Assembly (NCBI RefSeq): GCF_003576645.1
Contig: NC_044925.1
Span: forward strand, 10,455,776 to 10,519,775
DNA from: Ipomoea triloba
Taxonomy: Eukaryota; Streptophyta; Magnoliopsida; Solanales; Convolvulaceae
Reading direction: 5' to 3'
Length of the DNA stretch: 64,000 nt
This document shows, piece after piece, positions 44,551 to 56,408 of this stretch. The position numbers and the translations under genes are program-made. Below the pieces are notes generated by a model that saw only the letters and a list, made by a program, of their open reading frames with translations, was not told the DNA's origin and ran no database searches. Numbering within the stretch: position 1 is the stretch's first letter; every line of letters starts with the position of its first letter.

Positions 44551-45486
44551 TATATCGTGGACCAGGACTGTGGACCCTAGTCCGAAACGACGTCGTTTTG
44601 ATGTTAGTGGACAAGGACGCGAAAGGTTTCATGAAATTCATTGTCTAGAATACACAGAATCCTTGTCTAGAATACACAGAATGATTTGAGTAAATACTCA
44701 GAATATTGACACAACTACACAGAAATCAATCCTCCTAACATTCGAATACACAAAACACATCACAACCTATGTTTAACTACCCGTAACATGAATACACAGA
44801 ATCGTAGTTTACAGTACACAGAATCGTAGTCTACAATACACAGAATGTCTTCAAAGAATACACATAATATAGAAACACCAAATACACAAACACATCACCC
44901 CTGTATTTAAGTACCACTAACATAAATACACAGAATCCTTGTCTAGAATACACAGAATGACTTGAGGGAATACACAGAATATTGATACAACTACACAGAA
45001 AACCTCCTCGAATACACAAAACACGTCACAACCTATGTTTAAGTACCCATACCATGAATACACAGAATCGTAGTCTACAATACACAAAATGTCTTCAAAG
45101 AATACACTGAATATGGAAACACCAAATACACAAACACATCACCCCTATATTTAAGTACCACTAACATGAATACACAGAATCCTTGTCTAGAATACACAGA
45201 ATGACTTGAGGGAATACACCGAATATTGATACAACTACACATAAATCCTCCTCCTAACATTCGAATACACAAAACACGTCACAACCTATGTTTAAGTACC
45301 CATAACATGAATACACAGAATCGTAGTTTACAATACACAGAATGTCTTCAAAGAATATACAGAATATTAACACAAATACGTAGACCGGCCGAAAACAGAA
45401 AACAGAATTTCCAAAAAAACAAACCATTATTTAAAATACCAAAACGACGTCTTTTTGGTATATTGTACACCCTGGTCCACGATATA
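44551..45486. mobile_element. Inverted-repeat DNA element filled by minisatellite
   Basis: Ends TATATCGTGGACCAG and, reversed, the same sequence at 45472-45486 form a clean terminal inverted repeat. Inside each lies an AACGACGTC-type motif (44586-44597 and 45441-45450). There is no transposase. The immediate flanks (ACAATCGT and AATTGTCT) show no clear duplication, so the superfamily is not settled; a TA-type or a Mutator-type origin are both possible. Confidence 0.65.
44640..45375. repeat. Higher-order minisatellite with AATACACAGAAT core
   Basis: Twelve-base cores AATACACAGAAT recur every 20-40 bases. They are arranged in a larger unit with recurring GTAGTCTACAATACACAGAA and TGTCTTCAAAGAATACAC parts, seen two to three times. 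It lies wholly between the inverted repeats at 44551 and 45486. The short minus-strand frames across it come from the repeat. Confidence 0.85.
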
Positions 45487-45732
45487 AATTGTCTTAAATT
45501 TATATCATGTCAATTCGTATCATATATCTCGCGTAATTACAAATTTGTTAACTTATTATGTTTATAAACTCAATACAGTTTTGTGTTCATGTTCTTATTT
45601 GAATTCTCAGCCTGTTTACCGTCTAAACCTAATAATACTTCACCTAAGCACGATAGGAAAACACAAATTGCAAGGTCTAGCCAATATAGACCTATTTATA
45701 GTAAGTATTAAAATTGGGGTATACTCAAACCA

Positions 45733-46272
45733 AATTAGCAAATATCATTTTTAGTCCCTCAACTATAATATATGTATCAATTTTGGTTCTTAACTATTAA
45801 AAATTTCAAATTAGGTGCATGACTATTCAATTTGTATCACATTTGGTCCTTGACTATTAACATTTTCAAATTAGGTGCATGACTATTCATTTTGTATCAC
45901 ATTTGGTCCTACCGTTAAATTTTCCGACCAAATTTCCGGCGAAGTCACCGGTGACCGACTAATTTATTTAATTTTTATTTTAAAAATTATTTTAATATTC
46001 CGTAACTTTAAAATAAAAAAAAAACTTTAAAATAAAAAAATAATAATAAAAAATAGAAAACGCCGGTCACCCCGATGACTTCGCCGAAAAATTTAACGGC
46101 AGGACCAAATGTGATACAAAATGAATATTCATGCACGTAATTTGAAAATGTTAATAGTCAAGGACCAAAAGTGATACAAATTGAATAGTCATGGACCTAA
46201 TTTAAAATTTTTAATAGTCAAGGACCAAAATTGATACATATATTATAATTGAGGGACTAAAAATGATATTTT
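45733..46272. mobile_element. Long-TIR foldback MITE, possibly Mutator-like
   Basis: About 200-bp arms in inverted orientation: AAATATCATTTTTAGTCCCT at the left and its reverse at 46246-46270. Arms contain repeats of GGTGCATGACTATTCA. The flanks share a 9-bp direct repeat CTCAAACCA (45724-45732 and 46273-46281), the TSD length of Mutator-like elements, although left TIR and TSD are offset by a few bases. No coding capacity. It ends ~330 bp before the TIP1-like start codon. Confidence 0.7.
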
Positions 46273-46603
46273 CTCAAACCACATTGTCTCGGGATAAACG
46301 ACTTTGCAACGTCCAGGTCGAAAATTGAAATTAGTGAAATAGGGGGAGATAAATGCAAATAAAGAAAATAAGAAACAGAGGAAATAACTGAATAAGACAG
46401 CATGAGATATCAAGAATGGAGGCGAGTTGGCTTCTGGGCATCTCTCTGTATAGCCCCCTGTAACCGAGTCAAGCCCCTTCCTAACTCGTCCCCTCACCTC
46501 CTCCTTCCGACCAAAACCTCTAGGCGTCGCATCTGCGCGTGTACGGAATTGCGTGTATACGTAATTTCGAAGCTGAATACTATTAACTTTTATTATTTAC
46601 GTG
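46273..46603 (+). promoter_or_regulatory. TIP1-like upstream region / 5' UTR
   Basis: Only ~330 bp separate the start codon from the MITE at 45733-46272. No clear TATA box is visible in this stretch. Pyrimidine-rich runs (around 46470-46530) resemble a TATA-less housekeeping leader. The MITE may therefore lie within the promoter. Confidence 0.4.
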
Positions 46604-49600
46604 ATGACGTCGGAGATCGAGATCGTGGAGGAGGTGGAATCCAGAGATCAGGAAAATGCGGAGGCGGCAGCGAATGATGGAACCGCTTCAGCCGCGGCGG
46701 CAGAGGATGAGAGCTCGAAGAACGATGTTTACACGGCGGCGGCTTACGGTGACATGGAAAAGCTACAGAGATTAGTCGAGAGCGAGGGATGCTCAGTATC
46801 TGAGCCCGATGGCCTTGGCTACTACGCCCTCCAGTGGGCCGCTCTTAACAACCGCTCTGCTGCTGCGCAATACATAATTGAGGTGTGCATCACTTCCCCC
46901 ATTTCGGAATATTTTGTCATTTCCTGCTGTAATTCTCATTGACCTGATCGTGTTTGGATTGTGTCCAAAATTTGTGAAGACTATCAAGGCATTAATTTAT
47001 TCAATTAGAAAGAATGAATATCTGATTTTCAAAATTTTGAATCATGTATGTCGTGTTAGATATAAATATAGTATAACATTGATTTTAATACATTCTTAAT
47101 TTTGAGAAACCTAACCTCGTAATAGCGAAAGCTGTAGCGATGTTGAGCCATAGTTGATGTTTGTTTTGGTGCCTCTTGGATGATAGACATACAGAGTAAC
47201 ATTAGTATTGGTATGTATACTATATGTGCTATATATTGTATATATCATGTATCCCATTAATACAGTCTACAACTTTTAGTTATTCAGGCCAATCAACCAA
47301 ACTACTTAATAGGCCTAGTCAACTTGCACCACAACACATAATTAAGGCCTTAATATATATAATGTATATTATATATTATGTACTAGAAAATCTTATATTG
47401 TCGCTGTTAAAATTGTAGTTGCTTGTTCTGTTTGAGAAAGTGCCTTTACATCTCATGGATCAGGTCTAAGGAACCTGTTGGAGGTAGACACTATTAGCTT
47501 GCTTGCGTTTATGTGAAGACAGGTAAAGATGCATACTTGATATGTATGTCTTCAATCAAAATTCTGAAACGAGGGTCACTTGCTGCAAAGGGATAGCCAG
47601 GGTTTTGTTTTTGCTTAGTATGATATGGAAACACTTGAGTTTTATTAACTCTTTTTCTAATCCATTTAGTATTTTGACTTTTGAATTGTTGCTTTCTTTT
47701 ACACATTATAGCATGACTGGTAGTTTGTTGGTGACATATTGGCAGCATGGAGGAGATGTCAATGCTGCAGATCATACAGGACAAACAGCATTACATTGGA
47801 GTGCAGTTCGAGGTGCAATCCAGGTTGCAGAACTTTTACTCCAAGAGGGTGCTCGGGTAAATACGGCTGATATATATGGATATCAGGTTTGTTTCTCAAC
47901 AAATAATTTATTTATTATGTTGAATATGTCAATACGGTGACTTTTACAACTAATTATTCCAAATATTTTATTCAAAGTACTTGTGTGTTTACAGAACCAT
48001 CATACAGAGCACCCTTTTAGGTTACAAACACAAGCAGTGGTTATTGAACTCTGAATTTTTTGTAATTCATCATTCCATTAACATCTGGCTGTGTGTTTTT
48101 CAAAGATGTCATGCTTTTGCAGGGTTGTGGTTTTGCTATCGATTTGTCTTTTTGAAAATGAAAGGATTATGCTACTCCTTGCAGGCAATACATGTTGCTG
48201 CACAATATGGTCAGACAGCTTTTATTTATTATATTGTAAGAAAGTGGAATGCTTATCCTGATGTTCCTGACAACGATGGGAGAAGTCCTTTACACTGGTA
48301 TTTTTCAAGCATTCTATTTACTTTTTATTATTAGGTGAGATTTTTCTAACCACTGATTGGTCCATTCTCATTTTTATCCTGCTAAAGACAATGACCTTTA
48401 AGCATATTTACAAGAATTCTATTCTAGACACATAAGAAAGCGGAAAGGTCATTGATTACAATTATTTCTAGTGATGTGAAGTAATGGTTATGAGGTTCAA
48501 TAGTTTCTTTATCATTACTCTATTCTAGACACATAAGAAAGCAGAAAGGTCATTGATTACAATTATTTCTAGTGATGTGAAGTAATGGTTATGAGGTTCA
48601 ATAGTTTCTTTATCATTACACAGTTTATTAAATGATTGAATCCTCAACTGTTCATTCATTGCATGGCATAACTGTGTATGTGTTTCTCCTTTTTATGTTT
48701 TTTTATATTCTTTTCAATGGTGGGAAATTTTAGGGCTGCATACAAAGGTTTTGCTGATTGTTTACGCCTCTTGCTATTTCTGGATGCATATCGGGGACGA
48801 CAGGATAAAGAGGGTAATTACAAGTGCTAAGCTTTCTGGGCTTTGTGCAGACTGCAGAAATACTTCTTAACTCTAGTTTCTACTTTAGGGTGTACTCCAC
48901 TTCATTGGGCTGCTATCAGGGGTAACCTAGAAGCATGCACGGTGTTAGTACAGGCTGGGAACAAGGAAGACCTGATGGTGACAGATCACACTGGCCTTAC
49001 GCCTGCACAGCTTGCTTCTGATAAAAATCATCGACAAGTTACCTTTTTCCTTGTAGGTATTCGTTAATCTTGTTATCTGAATTGTTATTTCACAGTATTC
49101 CTATTTATATTTGTGCATAGTTTGCTTTCAACTCTAAGTCCCTTTCTCCTCAAATTTCCCTCCTAGTTTGTATTATTAACTTTATTAGTGCAAACTTTTG
49201 AAGTAGAAGATACATATTTATGATGTATTTAATCCACTAAAGTATGCCATTCTGTAGGAAAATGCTAGACAGTTGTTTGAAAAACGTTGTGATGGGGACA
49301 GCTGGCTAGGAAAACTTTTGAAATTAGGCCTTGCTCCTATACTTTGGTGTTTAATCTTTCTGCTACTTGTAACTTACATCCACTCAGTCATTATGGGTAA
49401 TTTTTGCTCATCACATTTCTTTTATTTTTTGTTTGTGTATGCTTCTTGACTTGAAAGTTGGCCACAATACTTACTATACGGTGTTATACTTTTTGATTCA
49501 GATCCTAATCTGCCAAAGTTAACAGCTGCTAGTGCTCTTTTTGCTTGGCTGGGTGTTTTCTTTGCAATTTCTGGACTAGTTATGTTTTACAGATGTAGCA

Positions 49601-52600
49601 GGTATGTATAGCTCATTCTAATTTGTTAACAACAAACATCAATAGTTGTAGCAGTTTATACTGTCTCTAAGTTGGATAAAAGGATTATCTTCACCAATAG
49701 TTCATGTGCTTTTCTCACTTGCTGAAATAGTGTAAATTATTTTGTGTTGCAAATATGCCAAAAGAATTTAACAATTAACTTTCTTCTTTTTCAACTTAGC
49801 ATATTAAAAATCCACTATTATAGTTCAATATTTAACTTTCTTCTGTTTCAAATTAGCAATAGATAGTAGAACTTTGTGTTGGTAAAATGGACTTATTGCC
49901 AACACTGGTTGCATACTTTGTAGTTCAATATTTAACTTTCTTCTGTTTCAAATTAGCAATAGATAGTAGAACTTTGTGTTGGTAAAATGGACTTATTGCC
50001 AACACTGGTTGCATACAATGGGGTACTAAAACCATCATGTTTGTTACCTTTGTGAAAGTTTGCTCCACTAGAATGTCTCATAAAAAAGGAACACAGCCAA
50101 AAGCATGTGAACTGCAAATTATAATATATTACTATCTAGAATTTTTTTCACTTTGCCAAAGTTTGCTCCTCTGGAATGTCTCATAAAAAATGAACACATA
50201 CAGCCAAAAGCGTGTGAACTGCAAACTATACTATATTACTATCTGGAATTTTTTTTCCACTTTTAGTTCCACAACTTTTAGATCCATGACATATGACTAA
50301 TTTGATGAAAACTTGCCGGAGTTCATCAAAATACTGGCATTTGGGAATAATTAAGTGGGATTTTTTGTTTGTTTTGAGGATTTCTAGTGAGTTGTCAGTG
50401 GATTAGTGGTCGGCGGGACCAAAAGTGGCAAAAGCTATGATAGTTATGCACCAAAAGTGACAAAAACGAAACTTGAGGACCAAAAGTATTATGGGTATAA
50501 AGTCTTTGGACCAAAAGTGGAAAATATTCCTACTATCTATCATGCTTGTCTTCAGTCTTGTTGTTGTGGCTCTCTCCACTATTATAAGCTACATAAAGTG
50601 CCACTGTTCTGTGTATCTCTGATGGCTATTGCATGCAATCCAATTTAACATGCTTGGTTTATTGTTGATTTCTGAATCCTTGCTGCCCTTTATGTTTGCA
50701 GCAAAGATCCAGGTTACATTAGAATGAGCGCACATGATTCACAAGATATAAAGGATGATGTATGTTATCTTCTCTCACTTTTCCCTTATTACACCACTAT
50801 TGCCACAAATTGAAAAAGTTAGAGGATTAATATTTAAAAAGAAGAGTGTAATGAGAAATTTGTACAAGTGTGCGATTGTCAAATATGTAATATACTTTTG
50901 CTCACTTCAGTCTAGTTATTACTAAGTCCAAAGAATGAATTTTGATATTCTAAACTTATTTCATATTTGGCCTTTTTTTTTTCTCAGAGCATAGCATCAT
51001 CATTGAGTATTGCTTGTAAAAATCATATGGGGTGATGTTTTATGTAACAACTTTCTTATTAGGTTGAGTGTTTTATCTTATGATAGGAACCCTTGTTGAA
51101 GATTGATATTGATCATCCTGCATTGCTTGCTGGGAACTGGTCTCAACTATGCTCCACATGCAAGGTGCTGTATTCTTCTTTTTTTTTTGTTTTTGTTTTT
51201 AACCTCTACTTTTTAATTTGATAAAGCCTTATTTTCTAAATTATGTTCTTCCAGTTGTACTACTAATGTTTATTTGTTTTTCCTCCAGATTGTTCGTCCT
51301 CTTCGTGCAAAGCATTGTTCAACCTGTGGTCATTGTGTAGAACAGTTTGATCACCATTGTCCTTGGGTATCTAATTGCATTGGCAAGGTGCTTGGTCTAA
51401 TTTTCTACCATCATTCTTTTGTTGTCCTATATAAGGCTATATTTATTCTTCCATTTATTGTCTGCACTGTTCTTTGAGCTGTAATATATGCATATGCTAG
51501 TTTATATTTTAATCGTGGCCTGACCTATCGATATGCACTCTGTCTCACTCAGAAAAACAAATGGGAATTTTTCCTGTTTCTTGTTCTTGAAGTATCGGCT
51601 ATGCTTATAACTGGTGGAGTTGCTCTCACAAGTAAGAGTTCTTTATTTTCTTTTTTTTTTTTGTTAGACCACGAGGTGTCTTGAGCAAGCCTTAACTATA
51701 GGAGGTACCTTTAAGCCCGTATCATACTCAGAGTAATCCCCGTTCACACTGGCCCGGCCCGGCCCAATTAAGGAGCAAATTGTTGGCCAGATTGGTTTTT
51801 TCATACAAGAGGGGGTTCGAACTCCCGACCTCTCTATAAAGAAATCTGAGATTTTTTGCTCCTAACATCGAGTTTCTTTGACATCTGTTGTGATTATTAA
51901 AATACCTCTAAACATCACAGGAATCTTGACGGATCCTATGGCCCCGTCTTCTTTTTTTCTCTGGTTGAACTATGCTGGCACTCAGCATATTGGTGCTATA
52001 GCATTTTTTGTTGCAGACTTCTTCATTTTCTCTGGTCTAGCAGTATTAACAGTCATACAGGCTTCTCAGGTTTGTTTCTGAATATTTTATGCAATTTCTA
52101 TCACTCTGCATTAAGTTTAGCATCAAAATATCTGAAACAAAGGTGGGGGGAGGGGAGCATCATTTCCTCAGCTTTACTGTTTCATGCAACATGCCCTAGG
52201 ATACTATCCCAGTATCCCCCACCATATTTGCATTTTTCCTCTCGAGAGAGGTCAACTTCCGGGTTTTGGCCAAGTATCTTGTGGTCTGGTGGATCAATGT
52301 TACTATTCCAAACGGAAGGTAACAAGTTCGAGTCCCATCTCAATCAAGATGTTGGCATAATCATGTTGAGCAGATATTATAAATAGGCTAGATTGTAGTT
52401 ACCCAAAAAAAAAAAAAAAACTTTCGGGTTTTGAAAAATTATTCTTTTATCCTTTTTCAATAAGATGAGTTGTAGAGCCAGGGAGTTTTGTTGCTTCTTA
52501 TATTTGAAATCAATCCATTAATTAGCAGAAAATCTAGAAAGCAATCTCCATTTCTTTTCCGTTGACAAGTTGGAAATTTTGAGAACATTGAAAACAAATT

Positions 52601-53136
52601 CACACAACATAGAAAGGAGTTTTCCTCTCTTCAATGTAAACCCAGAGGGCCTTGTTTCAATTCTGCTAAAAACATTATCATGGAGGCTGACATTTTAGTT
52701 TACCTTATCCATGTTACAGATCTCACAAAACATTACAACAAATGAAGTCGCAAATACAACGCGCTATAGTTACCTCAGAGATGAAGCTGGTCAATTCAGA
52801 AATCCATATGATCATGGGGTTAAGAAAAATTGTTCAGATTTCTTGATAAATGGCTATAATGAAGACATTGTGTATACTGAAGAAGAATCAGCTTGTCCCG
52901 AAGGTGATGAGACGAGGCATATTGCTCAGAGTTCAACCTTTCAAACAAGTGCAGCAAGACACCAGGGCAATGGGAATGGGCATGTAGTTTTGGATGTGAA
53001 TAAGAGCACTAGTCGTCAAAATCATGTTCAGTCTTTTAACTGCAGTCGCCATCTTAGTAGCAAGCTCAAAACTGGCTATTTACCGTTAGGATTGGGTATT
53101 GGCCTAGGGCGAAGCATCTTTCGCACTGTGCTCTAG
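46604..53136 (+). CDS. TIP1: Ankyrin-repeat DHHC S-acyltransferase, TIP1/PAT24-like, 13 exons
   Basis: Exons: 46604-46882, 47746-47886, 48185-48297, 48734-48813, 48889-49052, 49258-49396, 49502-49601, 50702-50759, 51087-51164, 51289-51387, 51553-51631, 51921-52069, 52720-53136. All introns are GT-AG and phases fit, giving 631 residues, close to Arabidopsis TIP1. An acidic, Ala-rich N terminus precedes five to six ankyrin repeats (residues ~37-260, e.g. [20 protein letters not shown] and [20 protein letters not shown]). Then come two transmembrane segments (~283-305 and 313-337), a cysteine-rich domain with catalytic DHHC at 405-408, two more membrane segments (~422-443 and 465-490), a TTNE motif at 499-502 and a Ser/His-rich tail ending in a Gly-rich stretch. 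The family attaches palmitate to cysteines of membrane proteins; TIP1 controls root-hair and cell growth in Arabidopsis. The start was chosen at the ATG giving [12 protein letters not shown]. No defects were seen. Confidence 0.95.
48419..48620 (+). repeat. 101-bp tandem duplication in TIP1-like intron 3
   Basis: CTATTCTAGACACATAAG starts at 48419 and again at 48520, and the two copies are nearly identical (one G/A difference noted). It lies fully inside intron 3 (48298-48733), so coding is unaffected. Confidence 0.9.
49821..50020 (+). repeat. 100-bp tandem duplication in TIP1-like intron 7
   Basis: TAGTTCAATATTTAACTTTC begins at 49821 and 49921 with near-identical continuation to GGTTGCATAC. 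A second, more diverged ~110-bp duplication follows at about 50055-50260 (AAGTTTGCTCC, then GTGTGAACTGCAAA). All lie in intron 7 (49602-50701). Confidence 0.88.
50249..50530. mobile_element. Possible small MITE in TIP1-like intron 7
   Basis: TCCACTTTTAGTTCC at the left and GGACCAAAAGTGGAAA at the right form a short imperfect inverted repeat. The body repeats GGACCAAAAGT-like blocks. No clean target-site duplication was found, so boundaries are approximate. Confidence 0.4.
51646..51869 (-). mobile_element. tRNA-derived SINE in TIP1-like intron 11
   Basis: On the minus strand a box-B-like GAGTTCGAACCCCC near 51815-51830 and a poly(A) end (poly-T at 51651-51662 on this strand) are seen. Flanks GAGTTCTTT (51636) and GAGTTTCTTT (51870) are near-identical, an approximate TSD. 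Box A is weak. It lies within the 289-bp intron and contributes most of its length. Confidence 0.6.
52269..52418 (+). mobile_element. tRNA-derived SINE in TIP1-like intron 12, with TSD
   Basis: Box-A-like TGGTCTGGTGG and box-B AGTTCGAGTCC lie in the first ~60 bases. The body ends in an A tract (52404-52420). The 15-bp flanks AACTTCCGGGTTTTG (52254-52268) and AACTTTCGGGTTTTG (52419-52433) differ at one base. Structure and TSD are those of a plant SINE inserted by LINE machinery. Confidence 0.85.
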
Positions 53137-53441
53137 TTTCATGATTAATAATTTTATATCAATCCTTGCCGATTGATATTGCATTCTTTCGTGCATGCCA
53201 TTGTTTTGTAAGTTCATAAGTGTAGATGTAATTCAATTATTTACTAGATTGTACTTGTCCTCAACTTGTGAAATTGTCATGGCTACACTGATTGTGCCGG
53301 TTAGTTAAACTTTATGAGTGTAAATACTTTCATAATATTTTATTAACTTTTTTATTTTAAAAAGTCTATAAAAGTTATTAAAATTTTGAATTTAATACAT
53401 CTTTACAAACTTTCAATGACTTCAATTTTTATTATTTACAA
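53137..53441 (+). other. TIP1-like 3' UTR and flank
   Basis: The region directly after the stop codon. It is T-rich with no standard AATAAA seen in the first 150 bases. Nothing else is supported. Confidence 0.5.
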
Positions 53442-53466
53442 CTAGTTATCACACGCGCGATGCGCG
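53442..53466 (-). mobile_element. Helitron-like 3' terminus
   Basis: On the minus strand a GC hairpin CGCGCATCGCGCG (53454-53466) is followed after 8 bases by CTAG and then T, matching the hairpin-plus-CTRR end of Helitrons, which insert between A and T. A TC-starting 5' end to the right was not identified. Confidence 0.5.
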
Positions 53467-55026
53467 ATTAAACCAATGCCCAATGCGTATTTTTAAATTA
53501 GTGTTCCCTAATTGGTTAAATTAGTCCTATAATAATGAGAGGGAAAAAAATGCTAAATTAATAAAAATTTAAAAAAAAAATAGTCTCGATGATGCTTATA
53601 TATTTTAATAAAACATAACGAAATTATAAATAACTAAATTACAACTAAAGTAAGTAGAAACAAATAAACCACTTACATGTGAGCAAATGGTGTGTCATCA
53701 TTGTCACTTGTTTGGACACCGGTCCGACCATTTAAAATTCATGTGTAATTGTATTTGTGATCAAGTATTTTATAGTTCGTTCGGACAGGTTTGATAATGA
53801 CATTTGAGATGATGTATCATTTGTTGGTTTGTAAAGTGATATCATACATTCCAATGTCATTATCAAATACTATTGATTGAACCCGAGTTCCTTGCATTTA
53901 GATATAGCATTTACAATGATGTTGGTGGTGAATGAGAGCATCTTCATAATAATAATAATACTAATAATGATAAAAATACAATAATAATAATAATAATAAA
54001 AGGGAGAAATTTTTTACTATTTACTTACAGTTTCATCCTCAAGGACGATGAGCATATACTTTTTCTCAGGCGTTCCAATAGCGTTTTTTGGTTCGTTTTT
54101 CTTAATGACATGAACTGTACAACTTCAGCCCACAGTTTGTGTGTCAATATCAATTAACTTTATTGCATTTATCATGACTAATATCCTTGTGCCAGGGAAA
54201 ATATGCTCATAAAGGATGTTATGAAATAATATAATGTGAACCACAAAATAAATTCAAAAACCATAGATTAGAGAGTTAAGAGTAATTAAAATGTATAGAT
54301 TATAGAGAAATATAATGAGAAACACAACATTACATACAAGGATACAAGTATAGATGAACAGATTATACAATAGATATATTTACATAACAATATTGAAGTT
54401 ATATTAATTAATGAGTATACCATCATTGATTTTTTTTTAAAAAAAGTTGTAATCATTATGAGTACAAATACAAATAATAGAATTAGCATGATAATATTTT
54501 GACAATCATAGCTATAGAATGTCAAGTAGATGGTGTGTTGCAGAATATGTTAGGTTTAGTTTTGGGTGAATACCAGTGAGAAGGGGAGGGGTTTATATAT
54601 TGTTGTTTTGGGTAGAATAATGGTTTAGTTAGGAATCTATACATAATTGTATTATAGAATATTGACAATTTGTTTGAAAACTGCAATAAAGAAACAATTG
54701 CCTAAAGAATTTAATGTTAAACTTTCGTTATATTTAACGGAAAGAATTTGGTAAAATTATAAATGATTAGGATATATTAGGAATTTAATTGGAGGTTGCA
54801 CAATAAGAAGAACACAAAGTACAATATGTTATTGCCGACTATTACACTAACATTTTTTTAGTTCTAGTTAGTGGTCTAACATTATTGGCTCTTATTATAA
54901 GTGTAGATATTCTTACAAAAAAAATATTATAATATATCATAAAATTCTTGTTATAGTTCTTCCTTTATGTCAACATTCTCAACTTTATGATTTTTATTTA
55001 TAATAGTAAGGTGAAATATTATGGGG
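53467..55026. other. AT-rich intergenic DNA, possible Helitron body
   Basis: No supported gene. Contains (ATA)n runs at 53945-54000. If the terminus at 53442 is real, this would be the body of a non-autonomous Helitron, but its other end was not found. Confidence 0.35.
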
Positions 55027-55785
55027 ATGTTTGGTAATGTTAGTTGATTGTGTTAGTGGGTTTGACTAGTTGATAGCATTGGCTGATTAAAAAGTTGTTC
55101 GAATAGTTGATTGGGTTAGTGGGTTTGACTAGTTGATAGCATTGACTGATTAAAAAGTTGTTCGAAAAAGCTGCTTTTTGAATTTTAACATTTTGGAACA
55201 ATAAGTTATGGGTCACACTTGTGTGAGACCGTCTCACGGATCCTTATTTGTGAGACAGGTCGGGTCGGGTCAAAGCACCATGCAAATGTCATACTTATAT
55301 GTGCAAATGTCATACTTATATGCTCAAATATAACACTAATCAATAATACAATTTTTGTTACTTATAAGACAAAAAGTAATACATTTTCCATAATAAGTAA
55401 TGTTGACAAGTGCCCCTTACTTATAAGGGCAAATCTAATACTTTTGAGGAAAAATATAATACTTTTAAATCAAAATGTAAAAGTATTGTATTTTCCCATA
55501 AAGTATTACATTTACCCTTATAAGTAACAAAAATTTTATTCCTAATTAGTATTATATTTGAGCATATAAGTATGACATTTGTGCATATAAGTGTCACATT
55601 TGCATCTTGACCCGACCTGGCCCGGCCCGTCTCACGGTGACACGGTCTCACACAAGTTTTTGCAATAAGTTATTACAAAAAGCTAATTAATCAAACACTT
55701 ATATTGAATGTTTAACCAAGTCAAACAATTAAAAGTGGTCAAATAAGTCAAAATTGGCTGATAAACTAACTATGTTACCAAACAT
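55027..55785. mobile_element. Outer MITE (ATGTTTGGTAA ends) hosting a nested MITE
   Basis: Left end ATGTTTGGTAATGTTAG and the reversed right end ATGTTTGGTAACATAGTTAG form an imperfect inverted repeat. Inside the left part a ~68-bp block (GTTAGTGGGTTTGACTAGTT) is tandemly duplicated (about 55050-55165). A second element occupies 55210-55662. No clear TSD. Confidence 0.6.
55210..55662. mobile_element. Nested MITE with 11-bp TSD CAATAAGTTAT
   Basis: Inverted ends ACTTGTGTGAGACCGTCTCA at 55217 and its near-reverse ending at 55657. Arms repeat blocks such as CATACTTATATG. Flanking CAATAAGTTAT at 55199-55209 and 55663-55673 is identical. TSD length suggests a Mutator-like mover. It lies inside the element at 55027-55785. 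Confidence 0.75.
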
Positions 55786-56154
55786 GGTTATATGTCTATC
55801 ACTTGTATAATATTATAATAAGTACTTACAAACAAAATTATTATATTGAATACAAAAATTTATAGTAACAAATTGTTCAAATAAAATATTTACAAATATA
55901 CTTACTAGTAATTGCATAAAATAAAATAAAAATTATATCGGATATATTGTTGTGGTATCAAGCAAAAGAGCTATTATTATTCGCAACAACAATTTAGAGT
56001 TGCCCCAAATTTGTTAAGTGCTGTGAACATCAGCTTCTGCTAGCCCGTTGTTTAAAATAAAAGAAAAAAATTATATTACAAATATTAAAAAGAATAAAAA
56101 TTAAAATATTAAACATGTATATGAATATTATGAAGCATATAGTAAAATTTGACA
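55786..56154. other. AT-rich intergenic DNA, nothing recognised
   Basis: No coding potential, repeats or motifs that can be supported. Confidence 0.5.
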
Positions 56155-56163
56155 TTAATAGAT

Positions 56164-56362
56164 GAGTTAATACTTAAAATGGTCCTCCAACTATTAGCTA
56201 ATACTCGATTTAGTCCCAAAGTATTTTTCGTACCCAAGTTAGTCCTCCAACTTATAAAATCATACGCAATTTGGTCATCCGTTACAATTGCCATCCATCT
56301 GCCGTTATAAAGAGGGGCAAAAACGTCATTTTAATTGTCAAGGGACCAAATTAGGTACAAAC

Positions 56363-56408
<46 letters not shown>

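Noticed and set aside
44640..45375. Regularly spaced direct repeats resembling a CRISPR array
   Set aside because: Spacers are not unique, unit lengths vary, and the context is plant nuclear DNA between inverted repeats. It is a minisatellite.
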